In this document: in pieces, positions 7,254 to 14,030 of the stretch
Layout of the letters: every line of letters begins with the position of its first letter
Position numbering within the stretch: the first letter of the stretch is position 1
Assembly (NCBI GenBank): GCA_026397895.1
Contig: JAPLTZ010000127.1
Span: 1 to 14,257 of the forward strand
Reading direction: 5' to 3'
DNA: 14,257 bases
DNA from: Verrucomicrobiota bacterium
GTDB lineage: Bacteria; Verrucomicrobiota; Verrucomicrobiia; Limisphaerales; JAFMIX01
Made by a program: the position numbers and the translations under genes
The notes under the pieces: model-generated
The model's database searches: none
What the model was told of the DNA's origin: nothing
Seen by the model: only the letters and a program-made list of their open reading frames with translations

Positions 7254-8557
7254 AACTGCGTCACGCCGGGCGAGGTTGCGCGGCCATCACAAAATTGAAC
7301 CAACCAAACGCATCAACAATCGCACTGCTCCCTCGCGAGAAGCAGTGCGCCGAGATTGCGGAGGCGTTGCGCCCGCAACTCATCGCGCAGCGCCGCGATT
7401 TCCACAGGCACCCGGAATTGTCGAACCGCGAGGAGCGGACGGCGCGCGTGGTGGCGGACAAGCTGCGCGCGCTCGGCTTGGACGAGGTGCGGACGAAGGT
7501 GGCGCGGCATGGCGTGGTGGCGCTGCTCCGGGGCGGCCAGCCTGGCCCGGTCGTCGCCGTGCGCGCGGACATGGACGCGCTGCCAATCAACGAGACGATG
7601 GATGTGCCCTACAAATCCCTCGTGCCGGGCGTGAAGCACGCCTGCGGTCACGACGCGCACACGGCCATCGGGTTGGGCGTGGCGGAAGTCCTCTCGCAAA
7701 TGCGCGGCGAGATTCGTGGCGCGGTGAAGTTTCTGTTTCAACCGGCGGAAGAAGGCGCTCCGAACGGTGAGGCGGGCGGCGCGCCGTTGATGATCAAGGA
7801 GGGCGCGCTGGAGAATCCGCGGCCGCTGGCGATTTATGGATTGCACACGACGCCGGAGATTGCCGTGGGCCAGGTCGGCTGGCGCGCGGGCGGCGCCCAG
7901 GCAGCGGCGGACAGATTTACGATTACCATCCGCGGCAAGTCCGTCCACGCCGCGATGCCGCAGAAGGGAGTGGACGCGATTGTCGTCGCCGCCGAGTGCG
8001 TGGCGGCGTTGCAGACGGTCAGGAGCCGTCGCATTGATGCGTTCCAACCGGTCATCCTGACGGTGGGGACGATTCACGGCGGCGCGAAATGGAACATCGT
8101 CGCGGACGAAGTGAAGCTGGAGGGGACGGTGCGGACGCTGGACGAGGCGACGCGCAACCGGGTGGAGAAAGTGATGCGCGAGACGCTGGCCGGAATCTGC
8201 GCGGCGTATGGCGCGAAGTATGAACTGGATTATCAGCCGATGATGGAGATGGTTTTCAATGACCTTAAGCTGGTCGAGGAATCGCTGCCGGCGTTGCGGC
8301 GGATGGTGGGTGATGGAAACATCGTTCCGGCGGCGCTGCGGATGGGGGCGGAGGACTTTTCGTATTATCAAAAGGTGTTGCCGGGATTTTTCTACCGTCT
8401 CGGTTCGGGAAATCCCGCGAAGGGAATCGTCGCGGAGGCGCATACGCCGGAGTTTGACATTGATGAGGAATGCCTCGTTGTCGGCGTGAAAACGATGGCG
8501 GGGCTGGTGCTGGACTTTTTGGAGCGGAACGCCGGAGGCAAAGCGAGCGGTCAATAA
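7250..8557 (+). CDS. M20 family metallo-amidohydrolase (hippurate/N-acyl-amino-acid hydrolase type)
   Basis: This encodes an M20D-type amidohydrolase that removes an acyl group from an N-acylated amino acid or amine, using a two-metal site in the cytoplasm. Numbered from TTG 7250, the metal ligands and catalytic residues are visible in ACGHDAHT (Cys132, His134, His137), QPAEEG (Glu167-Glu168), GLHTTPE (His199) and EAHTPEFDIDEE (His398). The inserted dimerisation domain (about 205-320) carries GKSVHAAMPQKGVDAI, and GAEDFSYY (367-374) is typical of the subfamily. The start is uncertain: no in-frame ATG occurs before codon 108. TTG 7250 overlaps the aldolase stop and could be coupled; TTG 7295 or CTG 7325 would give a protein nearer usual length, since family homology begins around residue 34. 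No signal peptide is evident. It is likely cotranscribed with the aldolase. Confidence 0.88.
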   Translation: MKLRHAGRGCAAITKLNQPNASTIALLPREKQCAEIAEALRPQLIAQRRDFHRHPELSNREERTARVVADKLRALGLDEVRTKVARHGVVALLRGGQPGPVVAVRADMDALPINETMDVPYKSLVPGVKHACGHDAHTAIGLGVAEVLSQMRGEIRGAVKFLFQPAEEGAPNGEAGGAPLMIKEGALENPRPLAIYGLHTTPEIAVGQVGWRAGGAQAAADRFTITIRGKSVHAAMPQKGVDAIVVAAECVAALQTVRSRRIDAFQPVILTVGTIHGGAKWNIVADEVKLEGTVRTLDEATRNRVEKVMRETLAGICAAYGAKYELDYQPMMEMVFNDLKLVEESLPALRRMVGDGNIVPAALRMGAEDFSYYQKVLPGFFYRLGSGNPAKGIVAEAHTPEFDIDEECLVVGVKTMAGLVLDFLERNAGGKASGQ

Positions 8558-8585
8558 TTAAAAACCCACAACCCGTTCTCTGAAC

Positions 8586-9218
8586 ATGCCTGCTTGGTTC
8601 GAACAATTCGCCGTCGCCGTCTGCGCCATCTCCGGCGCGCTCGCGGCGACGGGCAAGCGGCTCGATCTTTTCGGCGTCATCGTGCTCGCGGTGGTGACGG
8701 CGGTGGGCGGCGGGACGATTCGCGACCTGTGCCTCGGCGCGAAACCGGTCTTCTGGATTGAGAACCCCAGCCACATCGTGACCGCCACGCTGACGGCGCT
8801 CGCCACGTTTGTCATCGTGCGCTTCTGGACTTTGTCGCAGCGTGCGTTGCTCGTGGCGGATGCGTTTGGACTGGCGCTGTTCACCATCGCCGGCACGGAG
8901 AAAACGCTGCTGATGCAATCTTCCGGCGTCATCGCCATCATGCTCGGCGTCATCACGGGCGTCGCCGGCGGACTCCTGCGTGACGTGTTGCGCCGGGAAA
9001 TCCCGCTCGTTTTCCAAGCGGAGATATATCTCTACGCCACGGCGGCTTTCTGCGGCGCGACCGCGTTTGTGGCGTTGCAAAAAATTGTTCCGGACTCGCC
9101 GGCAAACCGGTTCATCGCGATGGGGATTATTCTTTCGCTGCGTCTTGCGGCCATTTGGTGGAAGTTGCGGCTGCCGGTTTTCAAGTCCCGCGAAAACGAC
9201 GAAGGCAATGACGTCTGA
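8586..9218 (+). CDS. UPF0126/TRIC-family inner-membrane protein
   Basis: A 210-residue, highly hydrophobic protein of the UPF0126 (YicG/YadS) group, which is related to trimeric intracellular cation channels; the Pfam family has also been named for glycine transport, so the transported species is unsettled. The protein is an internal duplication: GGGTIRD (41-47) recurs as AGGLLRD (127-133), each after a hydrophobic helix and followed by another (IVTATLTALATFVIV; LYATAAFCGATAF), with about seven helices in total. The C-terminal tail (KSRENDEGNDV) is charged. ATG 8586 is the natural start, 28 nt after the M20 stop, with no strong ribosome site. Neighbouring amino-group enzymes make a small amine or amino acid an attractive but unproven cargo. 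Confidence 0.88.
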   Translation: MPAWFEQFAVAVCAISGALAATGKRLDLFGVIVLAVVTAVGGGTIRDLCLGAKPVFWIENPSHIVTATLTALATFVIVRFWTLSQRALLVADAFGLALFTIAGTEKTLLMQSSGVIAIMLGVITGVAGGLLRDVLRREIPLVFQAEIYLYATAAFCGATAFVALQKIVPDSPANRFIAMGIILSLRLAAIWWKLRLPVFKSRENDEGNDV

Positions 9219-9272
9219 CCAGGCACCCGGCCATCAAGCCGTGAAAACCATCCGCTTTGAAACCACAACATT

Positions 9273-10244
9273 ATGAATCAACCGACAACGTCTGACCGCT
9301 TCGGCGTGGAGTGGCTGCGCCGCCGGATCACTCCGAAGATGCGGCAGCAGCTCACCGGCTTCGCCTTTGCCTTCGTGGGCATGGTGTTGATGTCCTGCAA
9401 TTACATCACGGCCAAAATCGCGATGGAGGGCTTCAATCCCAAGACGTTTGCCTCCCTCTGGTATGTGGAGGCGACCCTCCTCAGCCTCGGGCTGACCTTT
9501 GCCATGGGGCAGGGGCGGCAGCTCAGGCTGCGGGGCGCAGAGTTGCGGCTGATGCTGTGGCTGGGGATTACGCTGACCTTCGTGGCGCTTTTCGGCTGGG
9601 CCGGGCTTTCAAAGATGGACCCGACGTTTAATTCCTTCCTCAGCCGGTTGACGCCGATGATGATCATTTTGCTGGGCGTGGTGATGCTCAAGGAACAAGT
9701 CCGTCCGCTGGAATGGGTGGCGGTGGCGGTGATGGTGGGCGGTGGTGTGTTGAGCACGCTGGGCGGCACCTGGCAGGCGGAATGGTGGGCCATCGTCCTC
9801 GTGCTGGCGGGTTGTTTCTGTGCCGCGCTGCAATTCACCATAGCCAAGCTCGGTGACGACAAGGGCATCCCCCCCTTGGTGGTGAACGTCTATCGCATCG
9901 CCGTGGCCGCCGTCGTGATCACGCTGGTGACGCTGGCGCTGGGAGAATTCGATTTGACGAAAGCCCAGCCGCGCCATTGGGCGGCGCTGTTGATCGGGGC
10001 ATTGATCGGCCCGTGCCTGAGTGTCACGCTGACCTTCGCATCGTATCGCTATTGGGAGATGACGCGCACCGCGATGGTCATGACACTGCAACCGCTGGTG
10101 GTATTCCCGATGGCGTGGGTGATGTTCCACGATGTTCCCGGCGGCTGGAAACTCATCGGCGGCCTGGTCATTCTCGTCGGCGGGCTGTGGCTGGTGGCCT
10201 TGCACCGTCCGCCGCACGAAACCGTCCGGCCTGAAAAAAAGTAG
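9273..10244 (+). CDS. EamA/DMT-superfamily transporter
   Basis: A 323-residue inner-membrane protein of the drug/metabolite transporter superfamily. It has two EamA repeats of about five helices each. The first begins after a basic N-terminal tail with FAFAFVGMVLMSCNYITAKIA and contains FNSFLSRLTPMMIILLGVV followed by the family-typical LKEQVRPLEW. The second starts at WWAIVLVLAGCFCAALQF and ends with VVFPMAWVMFHDVPGGWKL then GGLVILVGGLWLVAL. Members move small metabolites such as amino acids or nucleosides, in either direction; cargo cannot be inferred. ATG 9273 follows the TRIC-like gene by 54 nt, and the gene ends 20 nt before the convergent AraC-type gene. No clear terminator hairpin is seen in that 20-nt gap. 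Confidence 0.9.
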   Translation: MNQPTTSDRFGVEWLRRRITPKMRQQLTGFAFAFVGMVLMSCNYITAKIAMEGFNPKTFASLWYVEATLLSLGLTFAMGQGRQLRLRGAELRLMLWLGITLTFVALFGWAGLSKMDPTFNSFLSRLTPMMIILLGVVMLKEQVRPLEWVAVAVMVGGGVLSTLGGTWQAEWWAIVLVLAGCFCAALQFTIAKLGDDKGIPPLVVNVYRIAVAAVVITLVTLALGEFDLTKAQPRHWAALLIGALIGPCLSVTLTFASYRYWEMTRTAMVMTLQPLVVFPMAWVMFHDVPGGWKLIGGLVILVGGLWLVALHRPPHETVRPEKK

Positions 10245-10264
10245 GGCCGCAGCGGAGTCTGGAC

Positions 10265-11164
10265 TTACCCGGAGGTCGGCGCGGGCTTTCCCGCCGCGAT
10301 GGTTGCAAGCTTCTGGCGGTATTTTCCCGGCGACGTTTTCATGATGCGCCGGAACTGACAGTGAAAATTGGGCAGGCTCTCGAAGCCGCAGCCGTAGGCG
10401 ATTTCGGAAACGGTGCGGTCGGTCTCCGCCAGCAGCCGGCAGACCTGGGCGATGCGCAGTTCGTTGACGACCTGCATGAAACATTTGCGCGTGGTCTTCT
10501 TGAACAGCCGGCTGAAGGCGGAGGAACTCAGCCGCACGCTGCGCGCGACTTCGGCCTGCGAGATCGCGCCGGTCAGATTCTCGTTGAGATATTTGAACAC
10601 TTGGCTGATGCGCTCCTCTTCGCGCTGGTTCAGGCGGACTGGAGTCGTGGATTTCCCCAGATGGCGGATGCCCGGGTCGCGGCTCAGGCGGCAGAGGATG
10701 TCTAGCAGCGCGAGCAGGCGTTCGGATTGGTTGAGCGTGGGAAATTCCTTCAGCCGCGCGGAAATTTCCTTGCGCATGGGGGCGCTGAAGGTCACGCCGC
10801 CGGGCGCGGCGGTCAGCAATTCCAAAACTGGTTGCATCTCGGGCGTCTTGAAAAAATCCGCGCCGAGAAAGTCGGGCAGGAACTGGATGTAGAGTGCCTC
10901 GGCCTTCGGCGATTCCGGCGCGACCTGCCAGATGTGCGGCACGTTGGGGGCGATGAACACGAGGTCGTCCGGGCCGAAATGTCCGATGGAATCGCCCACC
11001 AGTCGCCGGCCGCGCCCCTGCCGGATGTGGATGAGTTCAAATTCCGGGTGAAAGTGGTAGGGCGCGGAAAACTGTTTGCGGACGACATGCCGCCAGTAGA
11101 ACGATTGCTGCTCGTTCGTGATGATTTTCTCAAACTCGGCCCGTTGGGGTTTGATCCGGCGCAC
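10265..11164 (-). CDS. Cupin-AraC family transcriptional regulator
   Basis: A 299-residue regulator of the AraC/XylS family. The N-terminal cupin sugar-sensing domain contains YHFHPEFELIHI (36-47; His37, His39, Glu43) and the second cupin strand FIAPNVPHIWQ (70-80). The C-terminal DNA-binding domain carries two helix-turn-helix units: ISQAEVARSVRLSSSAFSRL (201-220) and TVSEIAYGCGFESLPNFHCQF (251-271), ending in SPGKYRQK. It starts at GTG (complement of 11162-11164); an in-frame TGA lies 27 nt upstream with no ATG between, so GTG is well supported. It is transcribed away from the pseudopilin gene, with direct repeats in the shared region that suit dimer binding. It probably responds to a sugar and could control the rightward genes, itself, or both. 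The sugar is not known; no feature identifies it. Confidence 0.93.
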   Translation of the reverse strand: MRRIKPQRAEFEKIITNEQQSFYWRHVVRKQFSAPYHFHPEFELIHIRQGRGRRLVGDSIGHFGPDDLVFIAPNVPHIWQVAPESPKAEALYIQFLPDFLGADFFKTPEMQPVLELLTAAPGGVTFSAPMRKEISARLKEFPTLNQSERLLALLDILCRLSRDPGIRHLGKSTTPVRLNQREEERISQVFKYLNENLTGAISQAEVARSVRLSSSAFSRLFKKTTRKCFMQVVNELRIAQVCRLLAETDRTVSEIAYGCGFESLPNFHCQFRRIMKTSPGKYRQKLATIAAGKPAPTSG

Positions 11165-11187
11165 GGCAGAGCAATAGGCCGGATTCC

Positions 11188-11215
11188 GTCAAAAAACAAT
11201 CCGGTTTTGTCAAAA
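11188..11215. promoter_or_regulatory. Possible AraC-type operator: GTCAAAA direct repeats 21 bp apart
   Basis: GTCAAAA occurs at 11188-11194 and again at 11209-11215, a start-to-start distance of 21 bp, two helical turns. This is the arrangement known for direct-repeat half-sites of AraC-family dimers. The repeats lie between the divergent regulator and the pseudopilin gene. On the minus strand the second copy also makes a TTGACA hexamer (complement of 11208-11213), so the site could instead or additionally be a -35 element for the regulator itself. Binding is inferred, not shown. Confidence 0.45.
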
Positions 11216-11227
11216 TACCAAACGACG

Positions 11228-11256
11228 TTGCAGGCTTGCCGTGGTAGTTCTATGGC
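11228..11256 (+). promoter_or_regulatory. Possible sigma70-like promoter for the pseudopilin gene
   Basis: TTGCAG (11228-11233) and TATGGC (11251-11256) are separated by 17 bp, matching four of six bases in each consensus hexamer. The second GTCAAAA repeat ends 12 bp upstream, where an AraC-type activator would usually sit. Transcription would start near 11263, leaving a leader of about 75 nt before ATG 11339. The match is modest, and the organism's sigma-factor consensus is unknown. Confidence 0.35.
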
Positions 11257-11338
11257 AGATGAAAACTCCGATTGGCCGTAACCTCCGGCAGGGCATCCGG
11301 CTCAAACAGGCTGGTGGTTGAACCATTGAAATAAACCC

Positions 11339-12217
11339 ATGCAAACATCGCCCGCCAGCAAATCTGTTCTGCGCCCCACCCGTCGGCGGGCGGCTCTGGC
11401 GTTCACGCTCATCGAGCTGCTCGTGGTCATCGCCATCATCGCCATTCTGGCCGGGCTGTTGCTGCCCGCGCTTTCGCGGGCCAAGGCCAAGGCCAGGGCG
11501 GTTGCCTGCTTGAGCAACGTGAAGCAAACTTCGCTCGCCACCAAAATGTATGTGGACGACAACCACGGCGTCATCATGGCGTTCTATCGGGAAAAGAATA
11601 ATCCCCTCTTCGAGAACTGGGTTTTTGACCGCAGTGCCTTCAGCGTCCTGAACGGCAACGCCCTGTTTTGGGAAGACGCCCTCCGGCTGGGCGGCTACGC
11701 CAAGAACGGAAACGTCTTCGATTGTCCCTCCCTGAAATTGGTGGCGACCGTCGGCATTTACGGCTCCAGCAGCACCAACCACCCCTTGGGCATCGGCCTG
11801 AACAACCCGGAATTCGGTCGGCCGGTGGATAACACCAACGCAAATCCGAACCTGCCCAAGGAAAGCCAGGTCACCCGGCCCAGCACCGCCCTCGTGTTTG
11901 CGGACACCGGCTCGGCCCTCAACAGCTCCGGCCTCGGTGCGCCGGCTTCGCCCGGCCTAGCCCCGGACGATTGGGTCGGGGATGTCGCCGATGGCGGCGG
12001 CGGCAGTTGCTTCTACACGCCGACTTATGCGCCGCGCTACGTTTTTGACGAAGGGCATTCCCCCTCGCTGCCCCGCCATAACCGGCGGTGCAACTTCGGG
12101 TTCTTTGACGGCCACGCCGAGGCGCTGAAGAACAGTCAGGCGGGCTACAATTTCTACAGCGGCCCCGGCATCGGCTCCCGCCAACCCGACGGCGCCTGGT
12201 GGGCCAGAAGCCATTGA
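11339..12217 (+). CDS. Type II secretion-like pseudopilin with H-X9-DG motif
   Basis: A 292-residue protein with a prepilin N-terminus: a basic leader (RPTRRRAALA), then FTLIELLVVIAIIAILAG with Glu26 as the fifth residue after the presumed cleavage between Ala21 and Phe22. Alanine replaces the usual glycine before the cut. The long hydrophobic helix would anchor it in the inner membrane or pack it into a pilus-like fibre. The periplasmic body is rich in Gly, Pro and Asn, and near its end has His (12077-12079), nine residues, then Asp-Gly (12107-12112), the H-X9-DG signature (RHN...FFDGHAEAL) typical of the large pseudopilin-like families of Planctomycetes and Verrucomicrobiota. The role of these proteins is largely unknown. 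No other secretion gene is nearby. It sits downstream of the AraC regulator and a possible promoter, and 19 nt upstream of an MFS remnant. Confidence 0.88.
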   Translation: MQTSPASKSVLRPTRRRAALAFTLIELLVVIAIIAILAGLLLPALSRAKAKARAVACLSNVKQTSLATKMYVDDNHGVIMAFYREKNNPLFENWVFDRSAFSVLNGNALFWEDALRLGGYAKNGNVFDCPSLKLVATVGIYGSSSTNHPLGIGLNNPEFGRPVDNTNANPNLPKESQVTRPSTALVFADTGSALNSSGLGAPASPGLAPDDWVGDVADGGGGSCFYTPTYAPRYVFDEGHSPSLPRHNRRCNFGFFDGHAEALKNSQAGYNFYSGPGIGSRQPDGAWWARSH

Positions 12218-12236
12218 CCGTTTTCAAATCACCATC

Positions 12237-12512
12237 ATGACGACACCGACAGCCCCGGCCGTTTCCGCAGGGAAGGCCAGCATCCAATATCTCTACCTGA
12301 TCACTCTGGTGGCCTGATTTCCGGCGCCATTATTTTTCTGAAGGCGGAATGGAGTCTCTCGCGATTCTGGATGGGCGCAGTCGCGGGCAGCGCGATTCTG
12401 GGCTGCCCATTCGGCCCGCTCGTCGGCGCGTGGCTGGCGGATGCTGCCGGAGACGAAGGACAAGACCTTGGAGGAAATCGGCGGGCACTGGCTGCACTTG
12501 GAAAAGAAATAG
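12237..12512 (+). pseudogene. Remnant of a sugar-porter MFS transporter (two internal deletions)
   Basis: Only the two ends of a sugar-porter family (MFS) gene remain. From ATG 12237 the frame reads a normal N-terminus and first helix (SIQYLYLITLVA), then hits TGA 12315-12317. A second frame from 12317 gives ISGAIIFLKAEWSL and an intact-looking second helix (GAVAGSAILGCPFGPLVGAWLAD, split here as GAVAGSAILGCPF and GPLVGAWLAD). At about 12440 it jumps back to the first frame with LPETKDKTLEEIGGHW, the C-terminal PETKGKTLEEI signature of sugar porters, ending at TAG 12510-12512. So about 14 residues (the usual GGFLFGYDTA loop) and then roughly 350-400 residues are missing. It cannot make a transporter. 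Its place just before the GH127-like gene suggests it once imported the released sugar. Confidence 0.8.
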
Positions 12513-12533
12513 AATCGTCCGAACCCTGAACCT

Positions 12534-14030
12534 ATGAAAATACAAACCACAATAATCTTCGCCGCAATCGCGACGGTTGCTTCCGCATTGTCCGTCACCG
12601 CCGCTGATACCGCCGCCAAACCCGAGGCGCGCTTCAGGCTGCTGCCGTTCGGCGCGGTGCGGCCCGCTGGCTGGATCAAGGCGCAGTTGGATCAGGATGC
12701 CAGCGGCGGCGAGCTCGCGTATTATCACCGCAACTGGGCGATCCAGAACAAGGCCTACGAGCTGCGCGGACACAATCCGGCCAAGAAGGACAAGCAGTCG
12801 GAATTCTGGGACGGCGCGGCGGAGGGTTACTGGGGGCTGTCGCTGCTTTCCAGTTCGATTCTGGCGGACGACGCGGCGTTGAAAAAGCGCGGCGATGAAT
12901 TCGTGGCGTCCATCCTGAAGTCGCAGGACGCGGACGGTTACCTCGGCATTCACGACGCGAAGAAGCGATACACGCCCTCGATGATTGACCGCGTCGGCCA
13001 CATCGGGTTCATGCTTCAGGGCCTGCTGGACTACGCGCAGGCGAATGGCCGCCCGGATGTGCTGGCCGCCGTGGAACGCGCGGTGCAATGCGATATGCGC
13101 AACTTCAACCGCACCACCACGAACCTGCACGCCGCCGGTTTCATGGTGATGAGCTATCCGCAGTTTCTGAACGCGCTGGCGCAGGCCACCGGCAAGAAGG
13201 AATACAGCGATTACGCCGCGTTCCTCATCGAGAGCTACAACACCTCGGGCGAACTCGACAATCCCATCTACAGCGACTGCAAGCTGCCGAACCTGCTGGA
13301 TGCAAAGCGTCCGTTCTACAGCCACGCCTGCAACACGACGGGCAATCTCTCGCTGCCGTGGCTCGCGTATTTCGCGACCGGCAATCCGCAGTTCAAGCTT
13401 GCGGGGGAAAACGCCTTCGCCAAGTTCGACCGGCAGATGAGCGCGAGCGGGTCGTTGCCTGGCGACGAGGATAATCAGGGCCGTGATCCGTCGCCGGAAA
13501 TTCCCATCGAGTTTTGTTCGACCAGCTACCTCGTCGAGAACTCGCTCATCGTCGGCGAGAAGACCGGCGGCAGCCGCTACTTCGACATCGCCGAGCGCTG
13601 CCTTTTCAACGCCGGTCAGGGCGCGCGGTTGCCCGACGGCACGGCGCACGCCTACCTGAAGCGCGACAGCGAATTCACGCTCGAAGGCCCGGGCATTTTC
13701 CATCGCGAACAATACAGCCCGGCGCAAGAACCGTTCTGCTGCACGCTGCGGATGATCAGCATGATGCCGAACTACGTCAGCCACATGTTCAAGACGACTA
13801 CCGACGGCAGCGCGCTCGCCGCGCTCGGCTTCGGCCCGGCGACGGTGACGACGGAAATGGCCGGCGTGAAAGCCGGAAAAGCCCGTGGCATTCGAGTTCC
13901 TCGTGCGCGTGCCGACATGGACGCCGGCGGCAACGGTGAAGTGCGAAGGCGCGACCATCGCTCGTCAGGGCGAATATTTTTCCGTGAAGAAACAGTGGAG
14001 CGCGGGCGACGTGGTGAGCGTGGCGTTTGA
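12534..14030 (+). CDS. Secreted GH127-like glycosidase, main part (frame broken near 13870)
   Basis: This encodes a secreted enzyme of the GH127/DUF1680 superfamily, whose known members include beta-L-arabinofuranosidases. The signal peptide is MKIQTTIIFAAIATVASALS, with cleavage near TAA. An (alpha/alpha)6 barrel follows: FWDGAAEGYWGLSLLSSS, LKSQDADGYLG (129-138) and HIGFMLQGLLDYAQ (156-169). The zinc-cysteine catalytic set of the superfamily is preserved: Glu326-Phe-Cys328 (13509-13517) and Cys402-Cys403 (13737-13742), the latter pair including the expected nucleophile cysteine. Family homology stops around residue 445 (TTEMAGVK). The last ~50 residues to the TGA at 14030 are arginine-rich out-of-frame read-through. 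The C-terminal beta domain continues in another frame from 13870. Substrate is not proven; an MFS sugar-porter remnant lies 21 nt upstream. Confidence 0.83.
   Translation: MKIQTTIIFAAIATVASALSVTAADTAAKPEARFRLLPFGAVRPAGWIKAQLDQDASGGELAYYHRNWAIQNKAYELRGHNPAKKDKQSEFWDGAAEGYWGLSLLSSSILADDAALKKRGDEFVASILKSQDADGYLGIHDAKKRYTPSMIDRVGHIGFMLQGLLDYAQANGRPDVLAAVERAVQCDMRNFNRTTTNLHAAGFMVMSYPQFLNALAQATGKKEYSDYAAFLIESYNTSGELDNPIYSDCKLPNLLDAKRPFYSHACNTTGNLSLPWLAYFATGNPQFKLAGENAFAKFDRQMSASGSLPGDEDNQGRDPSPEIPIEFCSTSYLVENSLIVGEKTGGSRYFDIAERCLFNAGQGARLPDGTAHAYLKRDSEFTLEGPGIFHREQYSPAQEPFCCTLRMISMMPNYVSHMFKTTTDGSALAALGFGPATVTTEMAGVKAGKARGIRVPRARADMDAGGNGEVRRRDHRSSGRIFFREETVERGRRGERGV

Noticed and set aside
7313..8554. 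A 413-codon open frame on the minus strand
   Set aside because: Antisense to the M20 gene, whose metal ligands are all present on the plus strand; the reverse product is His/Arg-rich without domains.
10278..10298. GCGGG-CTTT-CCCGC hairpin as a terminator between the convergent EamA and AraC genes
   Set aside because: Only a 5-bp stem, no following T-run, and it lies inside the AraC coding end.
13866..13885. Programmed ribosomal frameshift in the GH127-like gene at GGAAAAGCC
   Set aside because: There is no classical slippery heptamer with a downstream structure, and about 20 family residues also appear to be missing, which a frameshift would not explain.
12330..13958. A 542-codon open frame on the minus strand
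   Set aside because: Antisense to the GH127-like gene and MFS remnant, with no recognisable domain and a composition (Arg, Ala, Val, His) typical of shadow frames.
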